Below, piece by piece: positions 11,909 through 22,079 of a DNA stretch of 64,000 bases (positions within the stretch are counted from its first letter, which is position 1; every line of letters starts with the position of its first letter). A program made the position numbers and the translations under genes. Under the pieces are notes generated by a model that was not told the DNA's origin, searched no databases, and was given only the letters and a program-made list of their open reading frames with translations. The stretch spans positions 704,501 through 768,500 of the forward strand of contig JAPDFW010000070.1 in assembly GCA_028826165.1 (NCBI GenBank), given 5' to 3'. The DNA is from Anaeramoeba ignava (Eukaryota; Metamonada; Anaeramoebidae).

Positions 11909-14900
11909 TTAAAACAGAGGATCAACATCAGCAGATTTAAGAATTTTATCCATTTCTTCATCAAAAAGAGCAACTTTAATATAACCATCAAAACCACCTG
12001 AAGCAATAGAACGACCATCAGGACTAAATGTTAAATGATTTAAAGTACCAAAATGGCATTTATAATTGCAAATTTCTTCTTGATAAATTTTATGATAAAT
12101 TAAATTTTCAAATTTTCCTGAAGTTGAAATTGTTGTTGTAACATTCATTTGATGTTGTCCTCCACCCATAGCAACCTAAATAAAAAATTTAATTATAAAT
12201 TTAATTAAAAATTCAATCTAAAATCAAATTATAAAATTTAATTATAAAATTTAATTTAAAAATTCATTTAAAAATTTAATTTAAAATTTAATTAAAAATT
12301 TAATCTAAAATTCAATTATAAATTCATTTAAATTCATTTAAAAATTCAATATAAAATTTAATTAAAAATTCATTTATAAAATTTAATTAAAAATTTAATT
12401 ATAAAATTTAATTAAAAATTTAATTTAAAATTCATTTAAATTCATTTATAAAAATTCATTTATAAAATTTAATTATAAAATTTAATTATAAAATTTAAAT
12501 AAAATTTAATTAAAAATTTAATTCAAAATTTAATTAAAAATTCATTTATAAAATTCAATCTAAAATCAATTTATAAAATTCATTTATAAAATTCATTTAC
12601 AATTTCTTGTGTTGGTGATATTGCTGCTGAAACAATTCTTCGATCAGTTTTATATTTTGCTATTTCATTGAAACTTGATGTATCAAATAACTTGAAAAAT
12701 AATATTATTTATTATTTAAAATGATTAAATTATAAATTATTTAAAATTGTTTTTGTTTTTTTTTTAAATAGAATTTTTCTACTTTTGCAGTTGTATCTTC
12801 TGATGCTGTAATAAAGTGTGTATGATCTTTTGAAAAACTCATATCCATAATTTTTAAATGATGTATTTTTTTATCTTCAATAATTTGATTATTCTAAATA
12901 AAATTAATAAGAATATTTTAATTTTAATTTTAATTTTAATTTTAATTTTAATTTTTAATTTTAATTTTAATTTTAATTTTAATTTTAATTTTAATTTTAA
13001 TTTTAATTTTAATTTTAATTTTAATTTTAATTTTAATTTTAATTTTAAATTTTGATTTTAATTTTAATTTTCATTTTAATTTTAATTTTAATTTTAATTT
13101 TAATTTTGATTTTAATTTTAATTTTAATTTTAATTTTAAATTTAATTTTCATTTTCAGTTTCAATTTTAAATTTTGATTTTAATTTTTCAGTTTAAATTT
13201 AGTGATTATTACAGCAACATCAACAACTTCAAGAACACCATCATCACTAAATCCTAATATAGATTTGTTAAGATTTCCCCATCTTATAAGAGAAAGTTGA
13301 GATTTTGGTTTAAATAACATTATTGGTTTTGTATCTAAAAAAATTTAACAATATAAACAAGAATAAATTGGTTTTTTTGTTTCAAAAAATAATTAAAAGA
13401 GAAATTAAAAAGAAATTCAACCTGCTCGAAGATCAAAAACATGAATTCTTTGAGGTTTTTGCATTGCAAGTGCATTTATAGCACAAAATAAATGATCTCC
13501 AAGTGAAAAATGTACAGAACGTACATAAGAATCAAATTGATAAGTTTGGATGTGTTGACCTGTTTGAACATCATAAAGAAGACAAACAGAATCACCAGTT
13601 CCTGAAACTATTCTATCACAATTTGCTGTTTTAAATTTAAATTTTGAATTTTATTTGAATTTTGAATTTTATTTGAATTTTGAATTTTATTTGAATTTTG
13701 AATTTTATTTGATTTTTGAATTATTTATATTTGATTTTTGAATTTTATTTGAATTTTGAATTTTATTTGAATTTTATTTGATTTTGAATTATTTGAATTT
13801 CATTTGAATTTTGAATTTTGATTTTTGAATTTTATTTGAATTTTGAATTTTTTGAATTATTTGAATTTTGAATTAAAAATTTTGTTTGATTTTTGAATTT
13901 CATTTGAATTTTGAATTTTATTTGATTTTGAATTTTGAATTTTGAATTTTGAATTTTATTTGAATTTTGATTAAAATACCAGAAAGATCAAAAGAATAAA
14001 CTGCTCCTTTTCCAACATATTCCCCAAGTTGTTCTCCATCATCAGAATGCCAAACTGTAACATTTTCATCCTTAGAACTTGCAAAAAGAAGATCTCCTTC
14101 TTTGTTAAATTTTAGTTTGGATATTGGCTTTTCTGCAGCTTTAATACTGAGAATTTTCTGTTTATTTTTATTGTTAAAACAATTTATATTTGATTTATAT
14201 TTAATTTATATTTAATTTATATTTAATTTATATTTAATTTGTATTTAATTTATATTTAATTTATATTTAATTTATATTTGATTTATATTTTATTTATATT
14301 TAATTTATATTTGATTTATATTTAATTTATATTTAATTTATATTTAATTTATATTTAATTTATATTTAATTTATATTTGATTTATATTTGATTTATATTT
14401 GATTTATATTTAATTTATATTTAATTTATATTTAATTTATATTAAATTTATATTTAATTTGAATTTGATTTATATTTGATTTAAAATTGATTTAAAATTG
14501 ATTTAAATTTAATTTATATTTGATTTTTATATTATTTATTTTTTTATTTAATTTGATTTAATTTTTGATTTTTATTTGATTTATATTTGATTTATATTTG
14601 ATTTATATTTAATTTAAATTTTATATTTATATTTAATTTATATTTAATTTATATTTGATTTATTTTGATTTAAAATTTAATTTATATTTAATTTATATTT
14701 AATTTATATTTAATTTATATTTGATTTATATTTAATTTATATTTAATTTATATTTAATTTATATTTGATTTATATTTAATTTATATTTAATTTATTTAAT
14801 TTAATTTTTATATTTTATTTAATTTATTTATTTAATTTTTGATTTATATTTGATTTATATTTGATTTATATTTAATTTTATATTATATTTATATTTATTT

Positions 14901-16040
14901 TAATTTGATTTAAAATTGATTTAAATTTGATTTAAATTTAATTTATATTTAATTTATATTTGATTTATATTTAATTTATATTTGATTTATATTTGATTTA
15001 TATTAATTTTGATTTATATTTAATTTATATTTGATTTATATTTGATTTAAAATTGATTTAAATTTGATTTATTTATATTTATATTTATTTATATTTGATT
15101 TATATTTAATTTATATTTGATTTATATTTAATTTATATTTGATTTATATTTGATTTATATTTGTTTTTATATTTGATTTATATTTTATTTTATTTAATTT
15201 ATATTTGATTTATATTTTTGATTTATATTTGATTTATATTTGATTTATTTAAAATTTGATTTATATTTGATTTATATTTGATTTATATTTGATTTATATT
15301 TAATTTTATATTTGATTTAAATTTGATTTAAAAATTGATTTATATTTGATTTATATTTTAATTTATATTTAATTTTAATTTGATTTATATTTATATTTGA
15401 TTTATATTTGATTTATATTTGATTTGAATTTGATTTATATTTAATTTATATTTGATTTATATTTAATTTATATTTGATTTAAATTGATTTTATATATTTG
15501 ATTTAAAATTGATTTAAATTTGATTTATATTTAATTTATATTTGATTTATATTTGATTTATATTTTGATTTATTGATTTATATTTGATTTATATTTGATT
15601 TATAATATTTAAAATTTATATTTGATTTATATTTAATTTATATTTAATTTATATTTTATTTATATTTGATTTATATTTATTTAAATTTATTTAATTTATA
15701 TTTGATTTTAATTGATTTATAATTGATTTAAAATTGATTTAAAATTGATTTATATTTGATTTATATTTGATTTATATTTGATTTATATTTAATTTAAAAT
15801 TTGATTTAAATTTGATTTATATTTTATTTATATTTTATTTATGATTTAAGATTTAAATTTATATAAAATTTATATTTGATTTAAAATTTAAAATTGATTT
15901 AGATTTGATTTAAGATTTAAATTTGATTCTAAATTGTAAATAATGTTTAGAATTGCTTGGAAAGTTGAACTTAAATTAGTTTGTAAATTTTAATAATTGT
16001 AAAAGATGTTTTAAAATAATTTTATTTAAAAACTAACCAT
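11909..16040 (-). CDS. EIF3I: Translation initiation factor eIF3 subunit I
   Basis: WD40 propeller subunit of the eIF3 scaffold. Seven coding exons: 16038-16040 (the ATG alone), 13980-14157, 13422-13625, 13213-13334, 12783-12893, 12601-12690, 11909-12175. Spliced length is 975 nt, 324 residues; human eIF3i has 325. Matching landmarks: 'FNKEGDLLFASSKDENVTVW' at the N-terminus, 'FITASEDTTAK' spliced to 'LFDTSSF', and 'GGGQHQMNVTTT' then 'GGFDGYIKV' near the end, all characteristic eIF3i segments. All splice phases agree and no frameshift is needed. Four of the six introns (14158-16037, 13626-13979, 12894-13212, 12176-12600) are packed with A/T tandem repeats. The gene is divergent from the thioredoxin-ankyrin gene, 271 bp apart. 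Confidence 0.9.
14158..16037 (-). repeat. 1.88-kb repeat-filled first intron of eIF3i
   Basis: The donor GTTAGT directly follows the start codon and the acceptor (ACAG) precedes AAA ATT CTC. Almost all of the intron is an 11-bp array, ATTTATATTTG and variants on the + strand, so CAAATATAAAT on the sense strand, which is nearly G-free. It has no sustained open frame. Confidence 0.85.
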
Positions 16041-16155
16041 TCTTAAAAATTTTTATATTTAATTATTGATTGTTTGTTTAAGAAGAAAAGAAAAAAATGA
16101 AAAAAAAATTAAAAAAAAATTAAAAAAAAAATTTTTGAACAATTTTAAGTTAAAA

Positions 16156-16183
16156 TGAGTCAAAATTTGAAGAAAATGACGCA
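16156..16183. promoter_or_regulatory. Two AP-1/CRE-like words in a divergent promoter
   Basis: TGAGTCA (16156-16162) and TGACGCA (16177-16183) lie in the 271-bp region shared by eIF3i (-) and the thioredoxin-ankyrin gene (+). They resemble bZIP sites. The rest of the region is A/T runs. Function is a guess from resemblance only. Confidence 0.25.
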
Positions 16184-16311
16184 AAACGATCAAATAAAAA
16201 AAAATAAAAAAAAATAAAAAAAATTAAAAAATTAAAACCATTTTTTTTTGTTTAAATTTTCACTTAAAAACTTTAAAGTCAAATTTTTTTATAAAACAAA
16301 AAAAATACAAA

Positions 16312-18144
16312 ATGTCAGAAATTGGAAGTGAAGCACCCCCAATTAAAGTTGGGAAATGGCTTAAAAATGGAATTGACATTGAAGGGTTAATTGGAACTAA
16401 AGCTATTGTACTTGAGTTTTGGGCTTTTTGGTGTCCGCCTTGTATTCGGGCAATTCCCCACATTAATAAGTTGTCACAACAATTCCAAGACATTGTTTTT
16501 ATTGGAATGACATCGAATCGAAATGACTTGAAACAGAGCGAAGATCTTGTGGAAAAAATGAAAAATGACATGGATTATCATATTGCAATCGATGATGAAG
16601 ATGGAACAACTGACACTAACTACATGAAAAAATTTGGCGTTAGCGGTATTCCCCATTGCTTCTTCATCTCCAAAGAGGGGAAAATTTTATGGCATGGACA
16701 TCCAATGGAATTAGACCCTGTTCTTGACGTTGAAAACTCTGACATTAGCGTGCGAGACTTTTACCGCAGTATAGTTGCCAATGACAACTCGAAAATTCTC
16801 GAGGTTCTTAATCAAAGTCCCGAAAAGGCAAAGACAATTCCGAAAACGCTTATTGAGATGCTTGTTGAGAAGAAGAATTTTGTCGTGCTTGAAAAGATAC
16901 TGGATACTGACATTGACATGTCCCAAATGTCGATGAATGATTTTTTTGACTTTGCGGATTTTCCGCAAAATTTCTTGCGAAAATTGCTGTCAAAACTGTC
17001 AAAAACGCCAATGACAATTGACTCACTTGATGGATCCATTTTGGCGGTTGTGCGAATAATTTACGGATATTTTCGCACTTTCCAAATGGATATGGTTGCT
17101 GATTTTACTGAGCAATTTTGCCAGTCGATCCGCGACATTCACGAGAAAATTCCGTTTGATTTTACTCAAAAGCAAATTTTGTTTCCTTTTGTCAGATCTA
17201 TGATTTCGGGACTGGTGGAGTATATACTTGGACTGCACAAATTTACCGATGAGCAATATAATGCTCGCGATGGTGACCGCACAATTTTGGACTCTTTATT
17301 TGCGTTTTATTCATATATCCCCCAACCCGAAGAAGCCAAAAAAATTCTCAGCATGATTCTTCCGCATCTTTCCTCAGAAACCCTGACAATGTCGCTTGAC
17401 ACTTGCTTCCTAATCGACAGTTCCGTTGTTGATCTCTGCATTTCCGCGCCCACCTTCGATGTGCATGCAAAGACGCAATCAGGACAAACTGTTCTTCATC
17501 TTGCAGTGCAAAACAAAATGAACCAAATTGTTGCCAAAGTCATCTCAATGGGTGCCAATGTCAATGAGGTTGACGGTGACGGGGCAAGCCCACTTCATTA
17601 CTGCAATGCGAGTAGTTTACCTCTTCTTTTAGATGCGGGGGCAGATCCAAAAGTTCTCAATTCTGCAGGCAAAAATTTTTTCGAATCTGTTGCCACTCAT
17701 GGACTTGATTTGGATTTTGTGGAAGAAGTTAAGAACCGGAAATTACTGAATTCTGTTGATTTTGTCAAGGGAATTATCCGCGATAAGCGTTTTAGTAAGG
17801 ATGTCAAGCAGTTGATTTCTGATGAAAACATCAAGGCAACTTCCGATTTGCTTCTTGCTGCTGCTGAAAGTGGTGCTGTTGCTAATGTTCTTTTTCTTCT
17901 TTCGCAAGGTGCTGATCCAAATGCAAAAAATTCCAATCAATCCAATTTACTTCATCTTTCTGCTCAGCATGCAACTGTTGATGAGTTTAAAAGTCTTGTT
18001 TCTCTTTCCGGTCTACAGTTAACTGATGAAAAAGATGATCTTGGTTGGAATGTTTTCCATTATGCTGGATATAAATCTAATAAAACTTTATATGCCTATT
18101 TAAAGGAAGAATTGAATCAAGATCCTGTTATTTTTCATCGGTAA
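16312..18144 (+). CDS. Thioredoxin-fold / ankyrin-repeat fusion protein
   Basis: A 610-residue frame starting in an A-rich context (AAAATGTCAGAA). Residues about 1-140 form a TlpA/ResA-like thioredoxin domain: 'EFWAFWCPPC' gives a CPPC redox motif at residues 41-44 and 'GVSGIPHCF' supplies the cis-proline. A helical linker follows. From about residue 390 there are ankyrin-like repeats ('GQTVLHLAVQNK', 'GASPLHYC', 'LLLDAGADPKVLNS', 'LLSQGADPNAKNSN'). No signal peptide or membrane segment is seen, so a cytosolic thiol-disulfide role is likely. Codon use is clearly less AT-biased than in neighbouring genes. The annotated stop lies at a possible splice donor (CATCG|GTAAAA), so the real protein may continue into the ZZ finger at 20366-20543. 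Fusion of a bacterial-style thioredoxin with ankyrin repeats is unusual. Confidence 0.85.
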   Translation: MSEIGSEAPPIKVGKWLKNGIDIEGLIGTKAIVLEFWAFWCPPCIRAIPHINKLSQQFQDIVFIGMTSNRNDLKQSEDLVEKMKNDMDYHIAIDDEDGTTDTNYMKKFGVSGIPHCFFISKEGKILWHGHPMELDPVLDVENSDISVRDFYRSIVANDNSKILEVLNQSPEKAKTIPKTLIEMLVEKKNFVVLEKILDTDIDMSQMSMNDFFDFADFPQNFLRKLLSKLSKTPMTIDSLDGSILAVVRIIYGYFRTFQMDMVADFTEQFCQSIRDIHEKIPFDFTQKQILFPFVRSMISGLVEYILGLHKFTDEQYNARDGDRTILDSLFAFYSYIPQPEEAKKILSMILPHLSSETLTMSLDTCFLIDSSVVDLCISAPTFDVHAKTQSGQTVLHLAVQNKMNQIVAKVISMGANVNEVDGDGASPLHYCNASSLPLLLDAGADPKVLNSAGKNFFESVATHGLDLDFVEEVKNRKLLNSVDFVKGIIRDKRFSKDVKQLISDENIKATSDLLLAAAESGAVANVLFLLSQGADPNAKNSNQSNLLHLSAQHATVDEFKSLVSLSGLQLTDEKDDLGWNVFHYAGYKSNKTLYAYLKEELNQDPVIFHR

Positions 18145-18149
18145 AAACC

Positions 18150-20355
18150 AAATCTTAAAACATATAAATTTTAAAACATTTAAAACATTTATAAATCAAA
18201 TACAAATCAAATATAAATCAAATATAAATTAAAATCAAATATAAATTAAATATAAATTAAATATAAATTAAATATAAATTCAATTAAAATATAAATTAAA
18301 TATAAATCAAAAATATAAAATTAAATATAAATCAAAAAATAAATCAAAAAATTAAATATAAATTAAATATAAATCAAATATAAATAAAAATTAAATATAA
18401 ATCAAATATAAATATAAAAATCAAATATAAATTAAATATAAATCAAATAAATTAAATATAAAATAAATAATATAAATCAAAAAAATAAATATAAATTAAA
18501 TATAAATTAAATATAAATTAAATATAAAATTAAAATTAAATATAAATATAAATATAAATATAAATTAAATATAAATCAAATATAAATCAAATATAAATTA
18601 AATATAAATTAAATATAAATCAAAATAAATTAAATAAATTAAAATTCAAAATAAAATAAATATAAATATAAATTAAATATAAATCAAATATAAATCAAAT
18701 ATAAAATAAATATAAATTAAATATAAATCAAATATAAATCAAATTAAATCAAATATAAATTAAAATAAATCAAATATAAATCAAATATAAATCAAATATA
18801 AATTAAAATAAATAAATTAAAATATAAATAAATATAAATCAAATAAATCAAATATAAATCAAATATAAATTAAAATAAATTAAATAAATAAATATAAATA
18901 AATTAAATAAATTAAATATAAATTAAATATAAATCAAATATAAATTAAAAAAAAAATAAATCAAATATAAATCAAATTAAAAATATAAATTAAATATAAA
19001 TAAAATAAATAAATCAAAATAAATTCAAAAATCAAATATAAATTAAATATAAATCAAATATAAATCAAATATAAATATAAATAAATATAAATTAAATATA
19101 AATAAATAAATTAAAATATAAATTAAATATAAAAAAATATAAATCAAATATAAATCAAATATAAATCAAATATAAATTAAAATAAATCAAATATAAATCA
19201 AATATAAATCAAATATAAATAAATAAATCAAATATAAATATAAATTAAATATAAATTAAATATAAATTAAAATAAATTAAATATAAAATAAATATAAATC
19301 AAATATAAATCAAATATAAATCAAAATATAAATTAAATATAAATCAAATATAAATTAAATATAAACCAAATATAAATATAAAATTTAAATATAAATCAAA
19401 TATAAATAAAATAAATAAATAAATATAAATAAATATAAATTAAATATAAATAAATATAAATTAAATATAAATTAAATATATAAAATATAAATTAAATATA
19501 AATATAAATAAAAATTAAATATAAATTAAATATATAAATATAAAAATATAAATTAAATATAAATCAAATATAAATTAAATATAAATCAAATAAAATTAAA
19601 TATAAATTAAATATAAATAAATATAAATAAATATAAATCAAATATAAATTAAATATAAATTAAATATAAATTAAATATAAAAATATAAAAATTAAATAAA
19701 ATATAAATTAAATATAAATCAAATATAAATTAAATATAAATCAAATTAATATAAATCAAATATAAATTAAATATAAATCAAATATAAATTAAATATAAAT
19801 TAAATATAAATCAAATATAAATTAAATATAAATTAAATTAATATAAAATCAAATATAAATTAAATATAAATCAAAATTCAAATATAAATCAAATATAAAT
19901 TAAATATAAATCAAATATAAATAAATTAAAAAATAAATCAAAATATAAAAATAAATCAAATATAAATCAAATATAAATCAAAATTATAAATTAAATATAA
20001 ATCAAATATAAATCAAATATAAATTAAATATAAAAATCAAATATAAAATAAATTAAAATAAATATAAATAATAAAATAAATATAAAATAAATTAAATATA
20101 AAAATTAAATATAAATCAAATATAAATCAAATATAAATCAAATATAAATCAAATATAAATCAAATATAAATCAAAAATATAAATTAAATATAAATAAAAT
20201 CAAATATAATAAAATATAAATAAATATAAAATAAATAAATATAAATATAAAATATAAATTAAATATAAATCAAATATAAATTAAATATAAATTAAATATA
20301 AATTAAATATAAATCAAATATAAATCAAATATAAATCAAATATAAATCAATTTTC
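18150..20355 (+). repeat. 2.2-kb 11-bp tandem array (AAATATAAATC/T)
   Basis: Continuous degenerate 11-mers (AAATATAAATC, AAATATAAATT) without any sustained open frame. I saw no G on the + strand through nearly all of it, hence no GT or AG. It is either an intergenic satellite or an intron joining the thioredoxin-ankyrin gene to the ZZ finger. Confidence 0.9.
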
Positions 20356-20365
20356 AATTATAAAT

Positions 20366-20543
20366 TAAAATTATTTCCTTTTATTGCGATTCTTGTGAAA
20401 AACCAGTTTTTGGAATTCGTTATCATTGCACTATTTGTTCTAATTTCGATTTATGTCCACAATGCAAACATAAAGCAATTAGATCTCATCTTGTAGAACA
20501 TTTGATGGATGAATCAGAACCAGATTCTAAATTTCAATGTTGA
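20366..20543 (+). CDS. Orphan ZZ-type zinc finger exon
   Basis: Right after the 11-bp array an open stretch encodes 'FYCDSCEKPVFGIRYHC', then 'TICSNFDLCPQC', then two histidines ('RSHLVEHL') and ends at TGA (20541-20543). Cys spacing C-x2-C, C-x2-C, x5, C-x2-C followed by His matches ZZ zinc fingers, which bind zinc and often ubiquitin-pathway or histone-tail partners. No ATG opens this frame and no AG acceptor is visible upstream; a TAA lies just before it. It is most likely the C-terminal exon of the thioredoxin-ankyrin gene, whose last residues '..DPVIFHR' would give the expected residues before the first Cys pair. A truncated remnant is the alternative. Confidence 0.6.
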
Positions 20544-21110
20544 GTTCTGTTTCTTTTCTTTTTGCAAAGGAGAAAGAACAAGAATTTTTTGATTGATTTT
20601 ATTCTTTCTCTTTCCAATTCTTTTTTCAAATTCTTTTTTCTTTTTTCTTTTTACAAATTAAAACAAACAAAATTATCTTTTGAAAAAAAAAACTTTTTTT
20701 ATATTTATTATTATTATTATTATTTTAATTTTCCTTTTCTTTTTTTATTAATTTTAAAAAGGAAAAAAAAGGAAAAAAAAATCAATTAAATTCTTTTTTC
20801 TTTTTCTTTTTCTTTTTTCTTTTGGATCAAAAATAAAAAAAATAAAATAAAAAAAATAAAATAAAAAATTATTTCTTTTTGTTTTGTTTTTAAAGGAAAT
20901 TGAAATGAGTTTGAAAACCTAAATTGGTTTTATTCTTCAAAAAGGCATTGAATGCTCGAAAAAAAAAAATAGAAGAAGCTCAAATCAATTGAAAAAAAAA
21001 AGTAAGTAAAGTAAAAAGAAAAAAGAAAAAAAGTAAAAAGAAAAATAAAAAGCAGAGTAAAAAAAAAGGAAGAGAAGAAAAAAAAGAAGCAGAAAAGAAA
21101 GAGAAGGAAA
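20544..21110. other. Gene-free T/A-rich spacer
   Basis: Poly-T, poly-A and TTC/GAA runs between the ZZ finger stop and the PLAC8 stop. The only open frames are lysine- or phenylalanine-rich low complexity. I see nothing else here. Confidence 0.6.
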
Positions 21111-21668
21111 TTATTGTGCTTTTCCACGAGATTTCATTTCACGAGCATCTTGACAGGCAGCGCAAGATCCACAGAAAGCAATAACTAAACAATCTGAGCA
21201 TGTGTCGGTTTCAAAGTTGTATTTGGATCTGATTTGTTGTCTTGTAAAGTATTCTGGTGGACAACATAAACAATCGCAAATTGTGCAATCTCTCTCATCT
21301 GCGTTAGCTTTGTTTTGTGCTGCTAAGAAAGGAGGACATAAAAGTCCACAAATGCCTAAAAAGAAATGAAAAAAAAAAAAAAAAATTTTAAATAAATAAA
21401 AAAAACAAAAACAAAAAACAAAAAACAAAAAACAAAAAAACAAATGAATTAAAATTATATTTATATTAAAATAAAAATTATATTATTATTATTTGTCATT
21501 TGTTATATGTTTTTTTTTTATTTGATTGTGTCTAATTGTCTTATTTCTTTATTACTCATTTTGACTCGTTATTACTTTTTTTTTTTTTTACTTTTTTTTT
21601 TAATAAAAAATACTTACAAACATTAAAATCGCCGAAGCAACTGAAAAGACTGTTTTGCCACTCGCCCA
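21111..21668 (-). CDS. PLAC8-family cysteine-rich protein
   Basis: Two coding exons are clear: 21618-21668 encodes 'GEWQNSLFSCFGDFNVC', and 21111-21355 continues 'ICGLLCPPFLAAQNKANAD', 'CDCLCCPPEY' and 'FCGSCAACQDAREMKSR'. The intron is 21356-21617 (GT-AG, phase 1). The W..GLF-C....C..G..CPC...A / C..C..CQ..RE pattern defines PLAC8/cornifelin/FCR domains, small proteins linked to cell size and to metal or calcium transport at membranes. The usual CCxxxxCPC core is present as 'CGLLCPP'. The upstream exon with the ATG is not identified; the frame closes (TAA) before any Met, and an AG acceptor at 21669-21670 implies one more short 5' exon. Confidence 0.75.
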
Positions 21669-21679
21669 CTAGTTTTTTA

Positions 21680-22079
21680 GTTAAAAAAATTAATTAAATG
21701 TGTGTTGTGAGTGTGTTTTTGTGTGTTTTTGTCTTTCTTTTTTTATGTAAAAGTAAGACATTTAAAAAAAAAAAATTTTTACTTTCAAAAAAAAAATAGA
21801 AAGAAAAAAAATGAAAAAATAAAAATAAATTGAAAAATAAAATAAAAAGCAAAAATTTTTTTTCTTTTTATTTTTTCTCCTTTTAATTTTTTCTCCTTTT
21901 CTTTTTTTTTATTAAATTTAATTAAAAAAATAAAAATCAATTTAATTTAATTTAAAAAAAGGGGATTTGAAATACAAAATTTTTTTTATTTAAAAATTAA
22001 AAAATTAACTGTTAATTTGATCTTTTTTTTATTTTATTTTTTATTTTGATTAAATTTTAATTTTAAAATAAAAAATCCA
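21680..22079. other. Spacer upstream of the PLAC8 gene
   Basis: A short GT-rich stretch (repeats of GTGTGTTTTT near 21700-21730) followed by poly-A/poly-T runs. It probably contains the missing PLAC8 5' exon and promoter, but I cannot place either. Confidence 0.4.

Noticed and set aside
12858-13055. Frame of repeated NF residues on the + strand
   Set aside because: It covers eIF3i exon 5 and its repeat intron on the opposite strand.
16260-17940. Several minus-strand frames opposite the thioredoxin-ankyrin gene
   Set aside because: The + frame is continuous for 610 residues with clear domains; the others are shadows.
20562-20789. 75-residue + strand frame rich in F and K
   Set aside because: It lies in the 3' region of the ZZ exon in T/A runs, with no recognisable domain.
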